Positions 50,199 to 58,812 of a stretch of DNA of 64,000 nucleotides are shown piece by piece. The stretch comes from Acidimicrobiales bacterium (GTDB lineage Bacteria > Actinomycetota > Acidimicrobiia > Acidimicrobiales > SHLQ01). Below the pieces are notes generated by a model. That model was not told where the DNA came from, searched no databases, and saw only the letters and a program-made list of their open reading frames with translations. Both the position numbers and the translations under genes were made by a program. Location: NCBI GenBank assembly GCA_020629635.1, contig JAHDCX010000001.1:263043-327042 (forward strand), read 5' to 3'. The first letter of the stretch is position 1. Each line of letters begins with the position of its first letter.

Positions 50199-51524
50199 AT
50201 CGGCACGGCACTCGGGTTTTTCGCGGTTGTCCTGCTCGTGCTGGCGAACGGATTCTTCGTTGCCGCAGAGTTCGGACTGGTCGCTGTGGATCGTTCGCGG
50301 GTCGACGAAGCGGCCCGCGCCGGGGACCCGATGGCGAAACGAGTCCAAGGGCTCGTCGAGAACCTCTCGTTTCATCTCTCTGGTGCGCAGTTGGGGATCA
50401 CCCTCTCTTCGTTGATTCTGGGCTTCATCGCGAAGCCGACGATCGCCCGACAATTCGAGCGGTTGCTCGGCGCAGGCGCGCTCGACGGACTGGTCGCTGA
50501 CACGGCGGTGCTCGCCCTTTCGGTCGTCTTGGCCGTCGCTGCAGCGACGGTGTTCCAGATGGTCGTCGGCGAACTCGTTCCGAAGACTCTCGCGGTCGAC
50601 CGTCCCTTCGTGGTTTCGATGCGCCTCAGCCGCGCCATCGTGGCGTGGGGCATCGTGGCCCGCCCGATCATCGCCACGTTCGACGCGGCCGCGAACGCCG
50701 TCGTTCGTCGGCTCGGCGTCGAGCCGAGCGAAGAGCTCGAACACGTCCGGTCGCTCGAAGAGATCGAACGACTCATCGTCGACGCGGGAGAAGAGGGCGA
50801 ACTCGATCGAGACGACGTGGCGTTGTTGCGTCGAACGATCCGCCTCGGCGAGAAGACCGCGGCCGATGCCCTTGTCCCGCGGGTCGAGGTCGTGGCGCTC
50901 GGGGCACACGCAACTGGGGCAGATCTCGTGGCACTCGCGACGGAGACGGGACGGTCGCGATTTCCGGTGTTCGGCGAGGATGCCGACGACGTACTCGGTG
51001 TCGTTCACGTGCAGTCGATCTATTCGCTGGCACGTTCGTCTCGCGCTCGAACCCCGGTCACCGAGCTGATGGTGGAGCCGATCTTCATTCCGGAGACGAT
51101 CGATCTCGACGACTTGCTCGGGGAGGTCCGGGCCTCTCGCAACCATCTCGTGATCGTCGTCGACGAACACGGTGGCACCGCCGGCATCATCACGCTCGAG
51201 GACATCCTCGAAGAGATCGTCGGTGAGATCGACGACGAGTACGACCAGGTGGCCTCGTTGTCCAAGGTGGATGGCCCCGGATCGCGCACGGTGTCGGGTT
51301 CGCTGCACGCCGATGAGTTGTTCGACATCTGTGGATTCGTCATGCCCGAAGGTCCGTACGAGACCTTGGCCGGACTTGTTCTTCATCGAATGGGGCGGAT
51401 CCCAACGCCGGCCGACCGAATCGAGGTCGAGGACTGGCGGCTCGAGGTCGTGGCGATGGACCGCCATCGGATCGCGTCCGTGCGGTTGGTCGAACCGGCG
51501 CCTCCCGTGAGCGAGGCGCAGTGA
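50199..51524 (+). CDS. CNNM/CorC-family membrane protein, DUF21-CBS-transporter-associated
   Basis: 441 residues if translation starts at ATC 50199, or 428 from GTG 50238. From 50199 the chain opens IGTALGFFAVVLLVLANGFFVAAEFGLV, shown here only as its two parts IGTALGFFAVVLLV and ANGFFVAAEF, a full first transmembrane helix of DUF21; from 50238 that helix is cut. Then three more helices, CBS pair (DALVPRVEVVAL, GRSRFPVFGEDADDVLGVVH, VIVVDEHGGTAGIITLEDI) and a C-terminal CorC_HlyC domain. Members are linked to Mg2+ or cation homeostasis. Its stop overlaps the next CNNM gene in GTGA. Confidence 0.88.
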   Translation: MGTALGFFAVVLLVLANGFFVAAEFGLVAVDRSRVDEAARAGDPMAKRVQGLVENLSFHLSGAQLGITLSSLILGFIAKPTIARQFERLLGAGALDGLVADTAVLALSVVLAVAAATVFQMVVGELVPKTLAVDRPFVVSMRLSRAIVAWGIVARPIIATFDAAANAVVRRLGVEPSEELEHVRSLEEIERLIVDAGEEGELDRDDVALLRRTIRLGEKTAADALVPRVEVVALGAHATGADLVALATETGRSRFPVFGEDADDVLGVVHVQSIYSLARSSRARTPVTELMVEPIFIPETIDLDDLLGEVRASRNHLVIVVDEHGGTAGIITLEDILEEIVGEIDDEYDQVASLSKVDGPGSRTVSGSLHADELFDICGFVMPEGPYETLAGLVLHRMGRIPTPADRIEVEDWRLEVVAMDRHRIASVRLVEPAPPVSEAQ

Positions 51525-52555
51525 GCATCGGTTTGGCGGTCGCGGTCTCTGTCGTGTTGATCGTCGTGAACGGTTTCTTCGTCGGGGTCGAACTCGCCTA
51601 CGTCGCAAGTCGGCGGACGCGTCTCGACTCGCTCGCCGAGGAGGGCGCCTTCGGCGCTGGCTCGGCGGCTCGTGCCGTGCGGGCGATCACTCGTCAGCTC
51701 TTCGCGGCCCAACTCGGAATCACGGTCTGCACGGTCATTCTCGGTCTGATCGCCGAAGACGCATTGGCCAAGATCATCGAGCCAGCAATCGAAGCTGTCG
51801 TCGAACTCCCCGAGTCCGTGCTCCACAACATCGGCTTCGTCGTCGCCCTGGCCGTGGTGACGTTCGTGCACACGGTCTTCGGGGAGATGGTGCCCAAGAA
51901 CCTGGCCATCTCCGCTCCGGAGACGTCGGCGCGCCGGATGGCGCCGATTCACACCGCGGTCGTCGCGGCTGTCGGCCCGATCATTTGGGTGCTTCGCCAG
52001 CTCGCCCGTCCGCTCCTGCGTCTGTTCGGCGTCGATCCGGACTCGATCGGACGGGCCCACACACCCGAAGAGCTTGTCCGGCTCATCGAACGCTCTGCCG
52101 AGCGCGGGCTCGTCGACGAACACGAACACGCCTTGTTGTCCGGCGCTTTGGAGTTTGGTGACACCCGAGTCCGGTCGGTCATGATCCCGGTCGCCGACGT
52201 CGTCTCGGTCACCCGTCGGGCCACGGTCGCCGAGGTCGAGCATCTGGTCGTCGCACACGGGCTCTCGCGCATTCCGGTTCGGGCCGATGATGGGCGCACG
52301 TTTCTCGGGTTCGTCCATGCGAAGGACCTGGTCCGCCTCGAGGGCGACGTTGCCGAAGAACCCATTCCGCTCGAGGTGATTCGGCGCGTCCCGGCGATCG
52401 CGGTGGACCGAACGCTCGAAGACGTGATGTTGTTGATGCGCCGAACCCGCAAGCACCTCGCTCCCGTGATGGCGAACGGTGTTGTCGTTGGCCTCGTGAC
52501 CCTCGAGGACGTGCTCGAGGAGCTCGTCGGAGAGATCTACGACGAGAGCGACTGA
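51521..52555 (+). CDS. CNNM/CorC-family membrane protein, second copy
   Basis: 344 residues starting at GTG 51521 in a four-base overlap with the first copy. DUF21 helices (VVLIVVNGFFVGVELAYVAS; FGEMVPKNLAIS) and a CBS pair (RSVMIPVADVVSV, HGLSRIPVRADDGRTFLGFVH, MANGVVVGLVTLEDVLEEL). It ends after the CBS pair and lacks the CorC_HlyC domain of its neighbour. Such tandem pairs are common in actinobacteria and may form heteromers. Cation transport role is inferred from the family. Confidence 0.9.
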   Translation: MSIGLAVAVSVVLIVVNGFFVGVELAYVASRRTRLDSLAEEGAFGAGSAARAVRAITRQLFAAQLGITVCTVILGLIAEDALAKIIEPAIEAVVELPESVLHNIGFVVALAVVTFVHTVFGEMVPKNLAISAPETSARRMAPIHTAVVAAVGPIIWVLRQLARPLLRLFGVDPDSIGRAHTPEELVRLIERSAERGLVDEHEHALLSGALEFGDTRVRSVMIPVADVVSVTRRATVAEVEHLVVAHGLSRIPVRADDGRTFLGFVHAKDLVRLEGDVAEEPIPLEVIRRVPAIAVDRTLEDVMLLMRRTRKHLAPVMANGVVVGLVTLEDVLEELVGEIYDESD

Positions 52556-52557
52556 GG

Positions 52558-53325
52558 TCAGGCTCCGGTGGCGTGGTAGCCGCCGTCGACGTGGATCATC
52601 GACCCCGTCGTCATCGGAAACCAGTCCGACAGAAGGGCAACGGTGGACTTCGCCACCGCGGAGCTGTCGCGAACGTCCCAGCCGAGCGGTGCTCGGCCGT
52701 CCCACACGTCCTCGAATTCCTGAAATGCCGGAATCGACTTCGCGGCGATCGTGCGAATCGGTCCTGCGGCCACCAGATTGAATCGAATGCCCGACGGTCC
52801 GTGGGCGCGGGCGAGGTAGCGATTGGCCGACTCGAGCGCAGCCTTGGCGACGCCCATCCAGTTGTACGCGGGCCACGACACGGTGGCATCGAAGTCGAGC
52901 CCCACGATCGACCCCCCGTTCGTCATCAGCGGGCACACGACGTCGGCGAGGGTCTTGTAGCTGAAGGCAGAGATCTCGAGCGCCGTCTTCACGTCGTCCC
53001 AGGGGGCAGCCATGAAGTCCTCGCCGAGACACGACTCCGGCGCGAAGCCGATCGCATGGAGGGCGCCGTCGACGTGGCCCCAGGTGGACTCGAGATGGCT
53101 TCGCAGCGCCGGCACGTGCGCAGGGTCTGTCACATCGAACTCGAGCACCTCGGCAGGCTCGGCGAGCTTTCTCGCCGTTCGAGTCGTCAGCGACAACCCG
53201 CGACCGGCACCGGTCAGGATGACCGACGCGCCCTCGGCTTGGGCCAGCTGTGCAACGCCAAAGGCGAGGGAGGCGTCGGTCAGAACGCCGGTGATCAGAA
53301 TGTTCTTGCCGTCGAGCAGCCCCAT
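52558..53325 (-). CDS. fabI: Enoyl-[acyl-carrier-protein] reductase, InhA-like
   Basis: NADH-dependent last step of fatty acid elongation. 255 residues. Very close to mycobacterial InhA in motifs: GKNILITGVLTDASLAF, FDVTDPAHV, HAIGFAPESCLG, the catalytic Tyr-x6-Lys in YNWMGVAKAALESANRYLA, and AGPIRTIAAKSIPAF. The ATG at 53325 is chosen because AGGAG is six bases before it; an ATG at 53331 lies too close to that site. Convergent with the second CNNM gene, two bases apart, and divergent from the CMD selenoprotein gene. Confidence 0.95.
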   Translation of the reverse strand: MGLLDGKNILITGVLTDASLAFGVAQLAQAEGASVILTGAGRGLSLTTRTARKLAEPAEVLEFDVTDPAHVPALRSHLESTWGHVDGALHAIGFAPESCLGEDFMAAPWDDVKTALEISAFSYKTLADVVCPLMTNGGSIVGLDFDATVSWPAYNWMGVAKAALESANRYLARAHGPSGIRFNLVAAGPIRTIAAKSIPAFQEFEDVWDGRAPLGWDVRDSSAVAKSTVALLSDWFPMTTGSMIHVDGGYHATGA

Positions 53326-53353
53326 GTGCATCTCCTGTTCGAAGTGCCGCGAC

Positions 53354-53359
53354 CATACT
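53354..53359 (+). promoter_or_regulatory. -10 element, leaderless CMD-mshC promoter
   Basis: CATACT is seven bases before the ATG at 53367, as before dapF. Confidence 0.45.
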
Positions 53360-53366
53360 TGACGGC

Positions 53367-53903
53367 ATGCGAGTTTCCCCGGTCGATCCGTCCGACGTGG
53401 AGCCCCGAGTGGCTGCCGTGCTCGATGCGCAGGCCGAACGCTGGGGAGCGCCCCTAGCCAATCACCTCGTCTACGCCCGCCGGCCCTCGATTTTCCGGGG
53501 AGCGCGGGCGATGTGGGGCGGTCTCGACGCGTCGGGATTGATCGACGGAGCGTTGCATGCGTTGGTGAATCGGCGCGTCGCCTCGCAGATCGGGTGTGTG
53601 TTTTGAGCCGACATCAACGCTGCCGTGGGCAGCGATGCGGGGTGGACAGATGCCCAGCTCGATGCGGTGGCCGAGACCGAGCTCGATCGGTCGATGTTTG
53701 ACACCCGGACGCTCCTGGCTCTCGATCTCGCCGATGCGATGACCGTCGGCGACGTCGACGATCGGCTGTTCGGGGCACTCGTCAACGAATTCGGCGAGGA
53801 CGCCGTGGTCGAGCTCGTTGCGGTGATCGCATGGGAGAACGCGTCGGCTCGGTTCAACCGGGCGATCCGGGTTCCGAGTCAGAAGCTGTGGGACCGCCCG
53901 TGA
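53367..53903 (+). CDS. AhpD/CMD-family protein, probable selenoprotein (TGA at 53604-53606 read as Sec)
   Basis: One frame of 178 residues interrupted by a single TGA at codon 80. Before it: LDAQAERWGAPLANHLVYA and RRVASQIGCVF; after it: ADINAAVGSDAGWTDAQL and LVNEFGEDAVVELVAVIAWENASARFN, together a complete carboxymuconolactone decarboxylase-like fold. The TGA falls on the second Cys of the CxxC redox motif, giving C-V-F-U-A-D-I-N. A SECIS-like hairpin follows. AhpD-type proteins reduce peroxides or disulfides through CxxC. The stop overlaps mshC in GTGA, so readthrough would also feed mshC translation. Alternative: a nonsense mutation, argued against by the hairpin and coupling. Confidence 0.8.
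53618..53634 (+). promoter_or_regulatory. Bacterial SECIS-like hairpin
   Basis: 53618-53624 pairs perfectly with 53628-53634 (7 bp) around the triloop GTG. The loop begins with G and lies 19 bases after the TGA, within the range I recall for bacterial SECIS elements that recruit SelB. It falls in codons for AAVGS just after the active site. Confidence 0.7.
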
Positions 53904-55039
53904 GGCCGCGGGTGTATGACACCGCTCGGGCTGGGCTGGTTGAGGTCCCGGCGTCGTCGCCAGTTCGGATCTACACGTGTGGCATCACGCCCTATGACGC
54001 AACCCACATGGGACATGCAGCCACCTACGTCACCTACGACGTGCTGCAGCGTCATCTGCAGCACCGGGGTTTCGAGGTCCGGCTGGTCCGCAACATCACC
54101 GACATCGACGACGACCTCTTTGCGCGTGCCGCCCGCGACGGCGTGCATCATCTGGATCTCGCGTTCGGGCAGAAGCGGCGCTTCGACCTCGATCTCGAAG
54201 CGCTTGGCGTCGAGGAGCCCTGGAGCGAGCCGAGGGCGACGTCGGCGATCCCCGACATTCGGGGTCTGGTACACACGCTCCTCGAACTCGACGTGGCGTA
54301 CGAGTCGGGGGGTTCGGTGTATCTGGACCGTGGGGCCGTGCCGACCTTCGGTTCGCTGTCGGGGTACAGCCGGGTCGATATGCGAGCGATCGGGGAGCGG
54401 CGTGGCGAGGATCCCCGAGACCCAGCCAAGCGGCACCCGCTCGACACCGTCTTGTGGAAACCATCGGCGGTGGGTGAGCCGGAGTGGGAGTCGCCGTGGG
54501 GGAGTGGGCGGCCGGGATGGCACATCGAGTGCGTGGCGCTGTCGCTCCGAGAGCTCGGCGGAATCGATATCCATGGGGGCGGATGCGATCTCGTCTACCC
54601 GCACCATGAGTTCTGTGCCGGGATCGCCGACGTCTTGCCGGAGACCTCGAGAGCCGAAATCTGGATGCACCAGGCGTGCGTGCACTTGGCCGGTGAGCCG
54701 ATGGCGAAGTCGACCGGCAACCTGGTCTTCGTCCACGAACTCCTTTCGTCGTATCCGGGTCCGGTGCTGCGTCTGGCCGTGCTCTCTCAGCACTATCGGA
54801 CGCCGGAGTGGACGTGGGAAGCGACCCTGCTCGATGACGCAGCTCGCCGGTGGCGGTTGTGGTCCTCCCCCCGCGCAGGAACGTCGCTCCCGACCGAGGT
54901 TGTGGCTCGGGCGCTCGACGACGACCTCGACGTACTGACTGCGCTCGACGAGATCGACCGGGCGGCCTCAGGTGGCCACGACGTCACCGACGCAGCCGCG
55001 CTCCTGGGCGTCCAACTCGAGGTCCCCGCCCGAACCTGA
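53900..55039 (+). CDS. mshC: Cysteine:GlcN-Ins ligase (mycothiol synthesis), MshC-like
   Basis: 379 residues, shorter than cysteinyl-tRNA synthetase (about 460) and near MshC (about 410). Seen: CGITPYDATHMGHAATY with a zinc Cys and the HxGH signature, NITDIDDDLFARA, DTVLWKPSAVGEP, GRPGWHIECVALS, HHEFCAGIADVL, and the KMSKS-like MAKSTGN. These strings are those I associate with MshC rather than CysS. It lacks a tRNA anticodon-binding domain. It would ligate Cys to GlcN-inositol using ATP. GTG start in a four-base overlap with the selenoprotein gene. Confidence 0.85.
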   Translation: MRPRVYDTARAGLVEVPASSPVRIYTCGITPYDATHMGHAATYVTYDVLQRHLQHRGFEVRLVRNITDIDDDLFARAARDGVHHLDLAFGQKRRFDLDLEALGVEEPWSEPRATSAIPDIRGLVHTLLELDVAYESGGSVYLDRGAVPTFGSLSGYSRVDMRAIGERRGEDPRDPAKRHPLDTVLWKPSAVGEPEWESPWGSGRPGWHIECVALSLRELGGIDIHGGGCDLVYPHHEFCAGIADVLPETSRAEIWMHQACVHLAGEPMAKSTGNLVFVHELLSSYPGPVLRLAVLSQHYRTPEWTWEATLLDDAARRWRLWSSPRAGTSLPTEVVARALDDDLDVLTALDEIDRAASGGHDVTDAAALLGVQLEVPART

Positions 55040-55053
55040 AGTTGGGTGTGGGG

Positions 55054-56196
55054 CTAGAAGACCGTGTTGATCTGCTCGCAGCCCGCGGTCGAGTCGCTCG
55101 CATTTACAGGGACGTCCCCCGGAGACAATACGAGCAGTTCGGGCCAGCATCGGTCGGTGCCAGCTCCCCCGTTGAGCCGATCCCGGTCGTAGCCGCCGGT
55201 CATGAGGTCGTCGTCGTCGCCGCCGTCCACAACGTCATTGCCCTGGAAGCCATCGAGCACGTCGCGCCCGGGACCACCGAGAAGCGTGTCGTCCCCGCCT
55301 TCGCCACCGAGGTAGTCGTTGCCTCCGCCGCCGGTGATCGTGTCGTTGCCGCCCGGGAAGAAGGCGCCGATGCCCTGTTCGTCGAACTGCGAACCGTCGT
55401 CGCCGAGGATGAAGTCTGCGCCGCCTTCGCCGCGCAGTGTGTCATTGCCGAGCCCGCCGACGATGTCGTCATTTCCGTCGCCAGCGAAGACCGAGTCGTT
55501 GCCGTTGCCGCCGTCGATGGCGTCGTCGCCGTCGTTTCCGACGAGTTGGTCGTTGCCGTCGCCGCCGAAGATGTTGTCGTTGCCGTCACCACCGCCGAGG
55601 TTGTCGTCGTCGCCTTCACCAGAGATCAGGTCGTCATCGGCCTCGCCGTAGATTTCGTCATTGCCGCTTCCGCCGCTCAGCCGATCGCCTGCCTTGCCGC
55701 CGCGAATGACGTCGTCGCCATTGCCGCCGAGGATTGTGTCGGCGCCGCCGACGCCCCAGATGACGTCCCGATGCCCGCCGCCGCGAATGGTGTCGTTGCC
55801 TGCGTCGCCCCGGATGGTGTCGTTGCCGCGGTCTCCCCAGATGCGGTCCTTGCCGTTGCCGCCTTCGACGTAGTCGTGGCCGTCGCCGGCGTAGACCCGG
55901 TCATGGCCGCGTTCGGCGAAGAGTCGGTCATTGCCTGGACCGCCGAAGATCTGGTCGCGCCCATCTCCGGCACAAATGACGTCATGGCCGTCGAGACCGT
56001 TGATGATGTTGTTGCCCGCTCCGGCCACGATGACGTCGGGTCCGTCGGTTCCGTTGATCACGGCGGCGTTGGACACGATCGTGGCGACACGGCCGTCGCA
56101 GGTGGCTTGTGCGGCCGCCGGTGCGGCGGAGAGGACGAGTGCAACCATCGCCACAGACAGAACGGCAGCGACGCGTCGCCGGCAGATCGCGATCAT
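55054..56196 (-). CDS. Secreted protein made of RTX calcium-binding repeats
   Basis: 380 residues. A signal peptide (RRRVAAVLSVAMVALVLSAAPAAAQA) is followed by about 30 nonapeptides of the form GGxGNDxIx, from residue 45 to about 345, and a short end with two Cys (RCWPELLV, AGCEQINTVF). There is no catalytic domain. It should fold into a calcium-loaded beta-roll outside the cell. AAAGGGAA precedes the ATG. Similar repeats end the protease at 18867-21068. Function may be structural or matrix-related; unknown. Confidence 0.85.
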   Translation of the reverse strand: MIAICRRRVAAVLSVAMVALVLSAAPAAAQATCDGRVATIVSNAAVINGTDGPDVIVAGAGNNIINGLDGHDVICAGDGRDQIFGGPGNDRLFAERGHDRVYAGDGHDYVEGGNGKDRIWGDRGNDTIRGDAGNDTIRGGGHRDVIWGVGGADTILGGNGDDVIRGGKAGDRLSGGSGNDEIYGEADDDLISGEGDDDNLGGGDGNDNIFGGDGNDQLVGNDGDDAIDGGNGNDSVFAGDGNDDIVGGLGNDTLRGEGGADFILGDDGSQFDEQGIGAFFPGGNDTITGGGGNDYLGGEGGDDTLLGGPGRDVLDGFQGNDVVDGGDDDDLMTGGYDRDRLNGGAGTDRCWPELLVLSPGDVPVNASDSTAGCEQINTVF

Positions 56197-56289
56197 CGGT
56201 ATTCCCTTTCATCGCCGCGCCCTGCGAGATGGTAGCTCGGGACGCTCCAAGATGCCCATCGAGGGCACGGTTGGGTCTCGGCGCGTCGG

Positions 56290-56295
56290 TAGGCT
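56290..56295 (+). promoter_or_regulatory. -10 element, leaderless thrS promoter
   Basis: TAGGCT is six bases before the ATG at 56302. Confidence 0.5.
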
Positions 56296-56301
56296 TTCTT
56301 G

Positions 56302-58266
56302 ATGCAAGGAATCACGGTCACGCTTCCCGACGGATCCGAACGGGCACTCGAGACCGGTGCGACGGCGGGCGACCTCGCCGCAGCAATCGGTCCGGGTCTC
56401 GCGAAGGCGGCCCTGACTGCGGTCGTCGATGGGATCGAAGTCGATCTGGCCGCCACGTTGGCCGACGGGGCGCAGGTGTCGCTCATCACCGAGCGCGATG
56501 AGGCGGCCCTGCACACGATCCGTCATTCGACCGCGCATCTCATGGCGCAGGCGATCCTCGATCTCCATCCCGGGGCCACGTTCGCCATCGGCCCACCGAT
56601 CGAGCACGGCTTCTACTACGACTTCGAGTTGCCCGACGGCAAGACGCTCTCCGACGACGACTTGGGCGCGATCGAGGATCGGATGCGCGAGCTCGTGGCG
56701 CAGGACCAACCGTTCGAACGACACGAGATTTCCGCGGGTGAGGCCCTCGAGCTGTTCGCCGACGAGCCGTACAAGGTCGAGATGATCCGCGCCTTCACGG
56801 GTGGCGAGGCCTCGTCCGACGATTCTGGTGAGATCTCTGGCGATGTCGTGAGCTACTACCGGAACTCCGAGACCTTCCTCGACATGTGCACCGGCCCCCA
56901 TGTGCCGAGCACGGGGCGGCTGGGCCACTTCAAGCTCCAGAAGGTGGCGGGCGCCTACTGGCGCGGCGACGAGAAGCGCCCGATGTTGCAACGGATCTAC
57001 GGAACGGCGTGGACGAACAAGAAGGATCTGAAGGCGCACCTGCATCGGCTTGAAGAGGCCGAGAAGCGCGACCATCGGCGCCTCGCGAACGAGATGGATC
57101 TCGTGTCCTGGCCGGAGGAGCTTGGGCCTGGTCTCGCCGTCTGGCACCCCAAGGGTGCGCTCATCCGTACGTTGATGGAGGACTTCTCCCGGCAGCGGCA
57201 CACCGAAGGTGGCTACGAATTCGCGTTCAGCCCTCACATCGCGAAGTCGGTGTTGTGGGAGACGTCTGGTCACCTCGACTTCTACGCCGACGGGATGTAC
57301 CCGCCCATGGAGATGGACGGGGCGACGTACTACCCGAAGCCGATGAACTGCCCGTTCCACGTGATGATCTACAAGAGCAATCAGCGGTCGTATCGCGATC
57401 TGCCCATCAAGATCTTCGAGCTCGGCACGGTCTACCGCTACGAGTTGTCCGGGGCGGTACACGGGCTGTTGCGGAGCCGCGGATTCACCCAGGACGACAG
57501 CCACATCTTCGTCACCCGCGACGACATCGCCGAGCAGATCGCGGACTTGCTCGACTTCGTCCTCGAGATGTTGCGCGCGTTCGGCTTCGAGGACTTCCAG
57601 GCGAAGCTCTCGACGCGGCCCGAGGAGAAGTCCGTCGGCGACGACGAGATCTGGGACATGGCGACGAGCGGCCTCCGCTCTGCCCTCGACACCCACGGCC
57701 TCGACTACATCATCGATGAGGGCGGCGGCGCGTTCTACGGCCCGAAGATCGATGTCGACGTGAAGGATGCGATCGGCCGCGCCTGGCAACTCTCGACGAT
57801 TCAGCTCGACTTCAACCTTCCCGACCGGTTCGACCTCGAGTACATCGGCGCGGACGGTGAGCGTCACCGGCCGGTGATGATTCACCGTGCGCTCATGGGC
57901 TCGATCGAGCGCTTCTTTGGTGTGTTGCTCGAGCACTACGCCGGCAACTTCCCGGCATGGCTCGCTCCGGAGCAGGTGCGAGTCCTCCCTGTCGCTGAGG
58001 CCCACCAGGAGTACGCCGAACAGGTCGCGTCCACGCTGAAGGCCAACGGGTTCCGTGTCGAGATCGACCCGGCCACCGACCCGTTGGGCAAGCGCGTCCG
58101 CCGGGGCAAGGTCGACAAGTTGCCCTACGTGTTGGTGGTCGGCGATGACGACGTCGCCGCGGGGACCGTCGGGGTCAACACCCGCGGCGTGAACGAGGTC
58201 GACCGCGACGTGTCGGTCGGGGACTTCGCGGCTCAGCTCCGAGGCGATGTCGAACACAAGCGGTGA
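56302..58266 (+). CDS. thrS: Threonyl-tRNA synthetase
   Basis: 654 residues, full length. N-terminal TGS domain (ITVTLPDGSERALETGATAGDLA), editing domain with the HSTAHLMAQA and second-site FLDMCTGPHVPSTG (zinc-type HxxxH and Cys/His), catalytic core motif 1-3 with GLAVWHPKGALIRTLMED, PMNCPFHVMIYKS (zinc Cys), RYELSGAVHGLLRSRGFTQDD, and the C-terminal anticodon domain. The ATG at 56302 follows the leaderless -10. First gene of the thrS-HIT-pgsA-acyltransferase-pimA block. Confidence 0.97.
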   Translation: MQGITVTLPDGSERALETGATAGDLAAAIGPGLAKAALTAVVDGIEVDLAATLADGAQVSLITERDEAALHTIRHSTAHLMAQAILDLHPGATFAIGPPIEHGFYYDFELPDGKTLSDDDLGAIEDRMRELVAQDQPFERHEISAGEALELFADEPYKVEMIRAFTGGEASSDDSGEISGDVVSYYRNSETFLDMCTGPHVPSTGRLGHFKLQKVAGAYWRGDEKRPMLQRIYGTAWTNKKDLKAHLHRLEEAEKRDHRRLANEMDLVSWPEELGPGLAVWHPKGALIRTLMEDFSRQRHTEGGYEFAFSPHIAKSVLWETSGHLDFYADGMYPPMEMDGATYYPKPMNCPFHVMIYKSNQRSYRDLPIKIFELGTVYRYELSGAVHGLLRSRGFTQDDSHIFVTRDDIAEQIADLLDFVLEMLRAFGFEDFQAKLSTRPEEKSVGDDEIWDMATSGLRSALDTHGLDYIIDEGGGAFYGPKIDVDVKDAIGRAWQLSTIQLDFNLPDRFDLEYIGADGERHRPVMIHRALMGSIERFFGVLLEHYAGNFPAWLAPEQVRVLPVAEAHQEYAEQVASTLKANGFRVEIDPATDPLGKRVRRGKVDKLPYVLVVGDDDVAAGTVGVNTRGVNEVDRDVSVGDFAAQLRGDVEHKR

Positions 58267-58795
58267 ACCGATCGGGACCGGCCTCGCCCACCTTTGGGCG
58301 GGGTGGCGTCTGCCGTACATCGCGGCGGACGACGACGAGCGCTCGAAGGGACACACGCCGGGCCTGACGCTGTTCGAGGGCATCGAGCAATCCGGTCTGC
58401 CCGACGAGGTCACCTATGTGCTGTGGCGGGGCGATCACACTTTTGCCCTGCTCAATGCCTATCCCTATACCTCTGGTCACCTCATGGTCCTTCCGAAGGC
58501 CGGGGTCGCGGCGCTCGAAGACCTCGACGTCGAGACATACGGCGAACTCTGGCGAGCGGTCAGGTCTGCCGTGGTCGCGGTGAAGACGGCGTATTCGCCC
58601 CACGGGGTCAACGTCGGCATGAACCTTGGGCGTGAGTCTGGCGCGGGTGTCCCCGATCATCTTCACGTCCATGTGCTGCCCCGCTGGGCCGGCGACACGA
58701 ACTTCATGACGAGCGTCGCCGAAGCGCGTGTGCTCCCAGAATCACTTGCGGACACGTGGCAGCGTCTCGTTGAGGCGTGGCCGAGCGTCGAGTAG
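58247..58795 (+). CDS. HIT-family protein (Ap4A phosphorylase-like)
   Basis: 182 residues, overlapping thrS by 20 bases with GAGG before the ATG. The HIT triad lies in DHLHVHVLPRW, with upstream LLNAYPYTSGHLMVLP typical of the family. Its place between thrS and pgsA matches the mycobacterial Ap4A phosphorylase Rv2613c. It probably cleaves diadenosine tetraphosphate, a by-product of aminoacyl-tRNA synthetases. Confidence 0.9.
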   Translation: MSNTSGEPIGTGLAHLWAGWRLPYIAADDDERSKGHTPGLTLFEGIEQSGLPDEVTYVLWRGDHTFALLNAYPYTSGHLMVLPKAGVAALEDLDVETYGELWRAVRSAVVAVKTAYSPHGVNVGMNLGRESGAGVPDHLHVHVLPRWAGDTNFMTSVAEARVLPESLADTWQRLVEAWPSVE

Positions 58796-58799
58796 TCCG

Positions 58800-58805
58800 T
58801 AGCCT
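58800..58805 (+). promoter_or_regulatory. -10 element, leaderless promoter
   Basis: TAGCCT is seven bases before the ATG at 58813. Confidence 0.5.
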
Positions 58806-58812
58806 CCCCAGC

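Noticed and set aside
53367-53606. Separate 79-residue gene ending at TGA, followed by another gene at 53625
   Set aside because: Both halves belong to one CMD-like fold in the same frame, and the stop falls on the active-site CxxC.
55150-56050. DNA tandem repeats in the all-RTX gene
   Set aside because: Same reason: explained by coding of calcium-binding nonapeptides.
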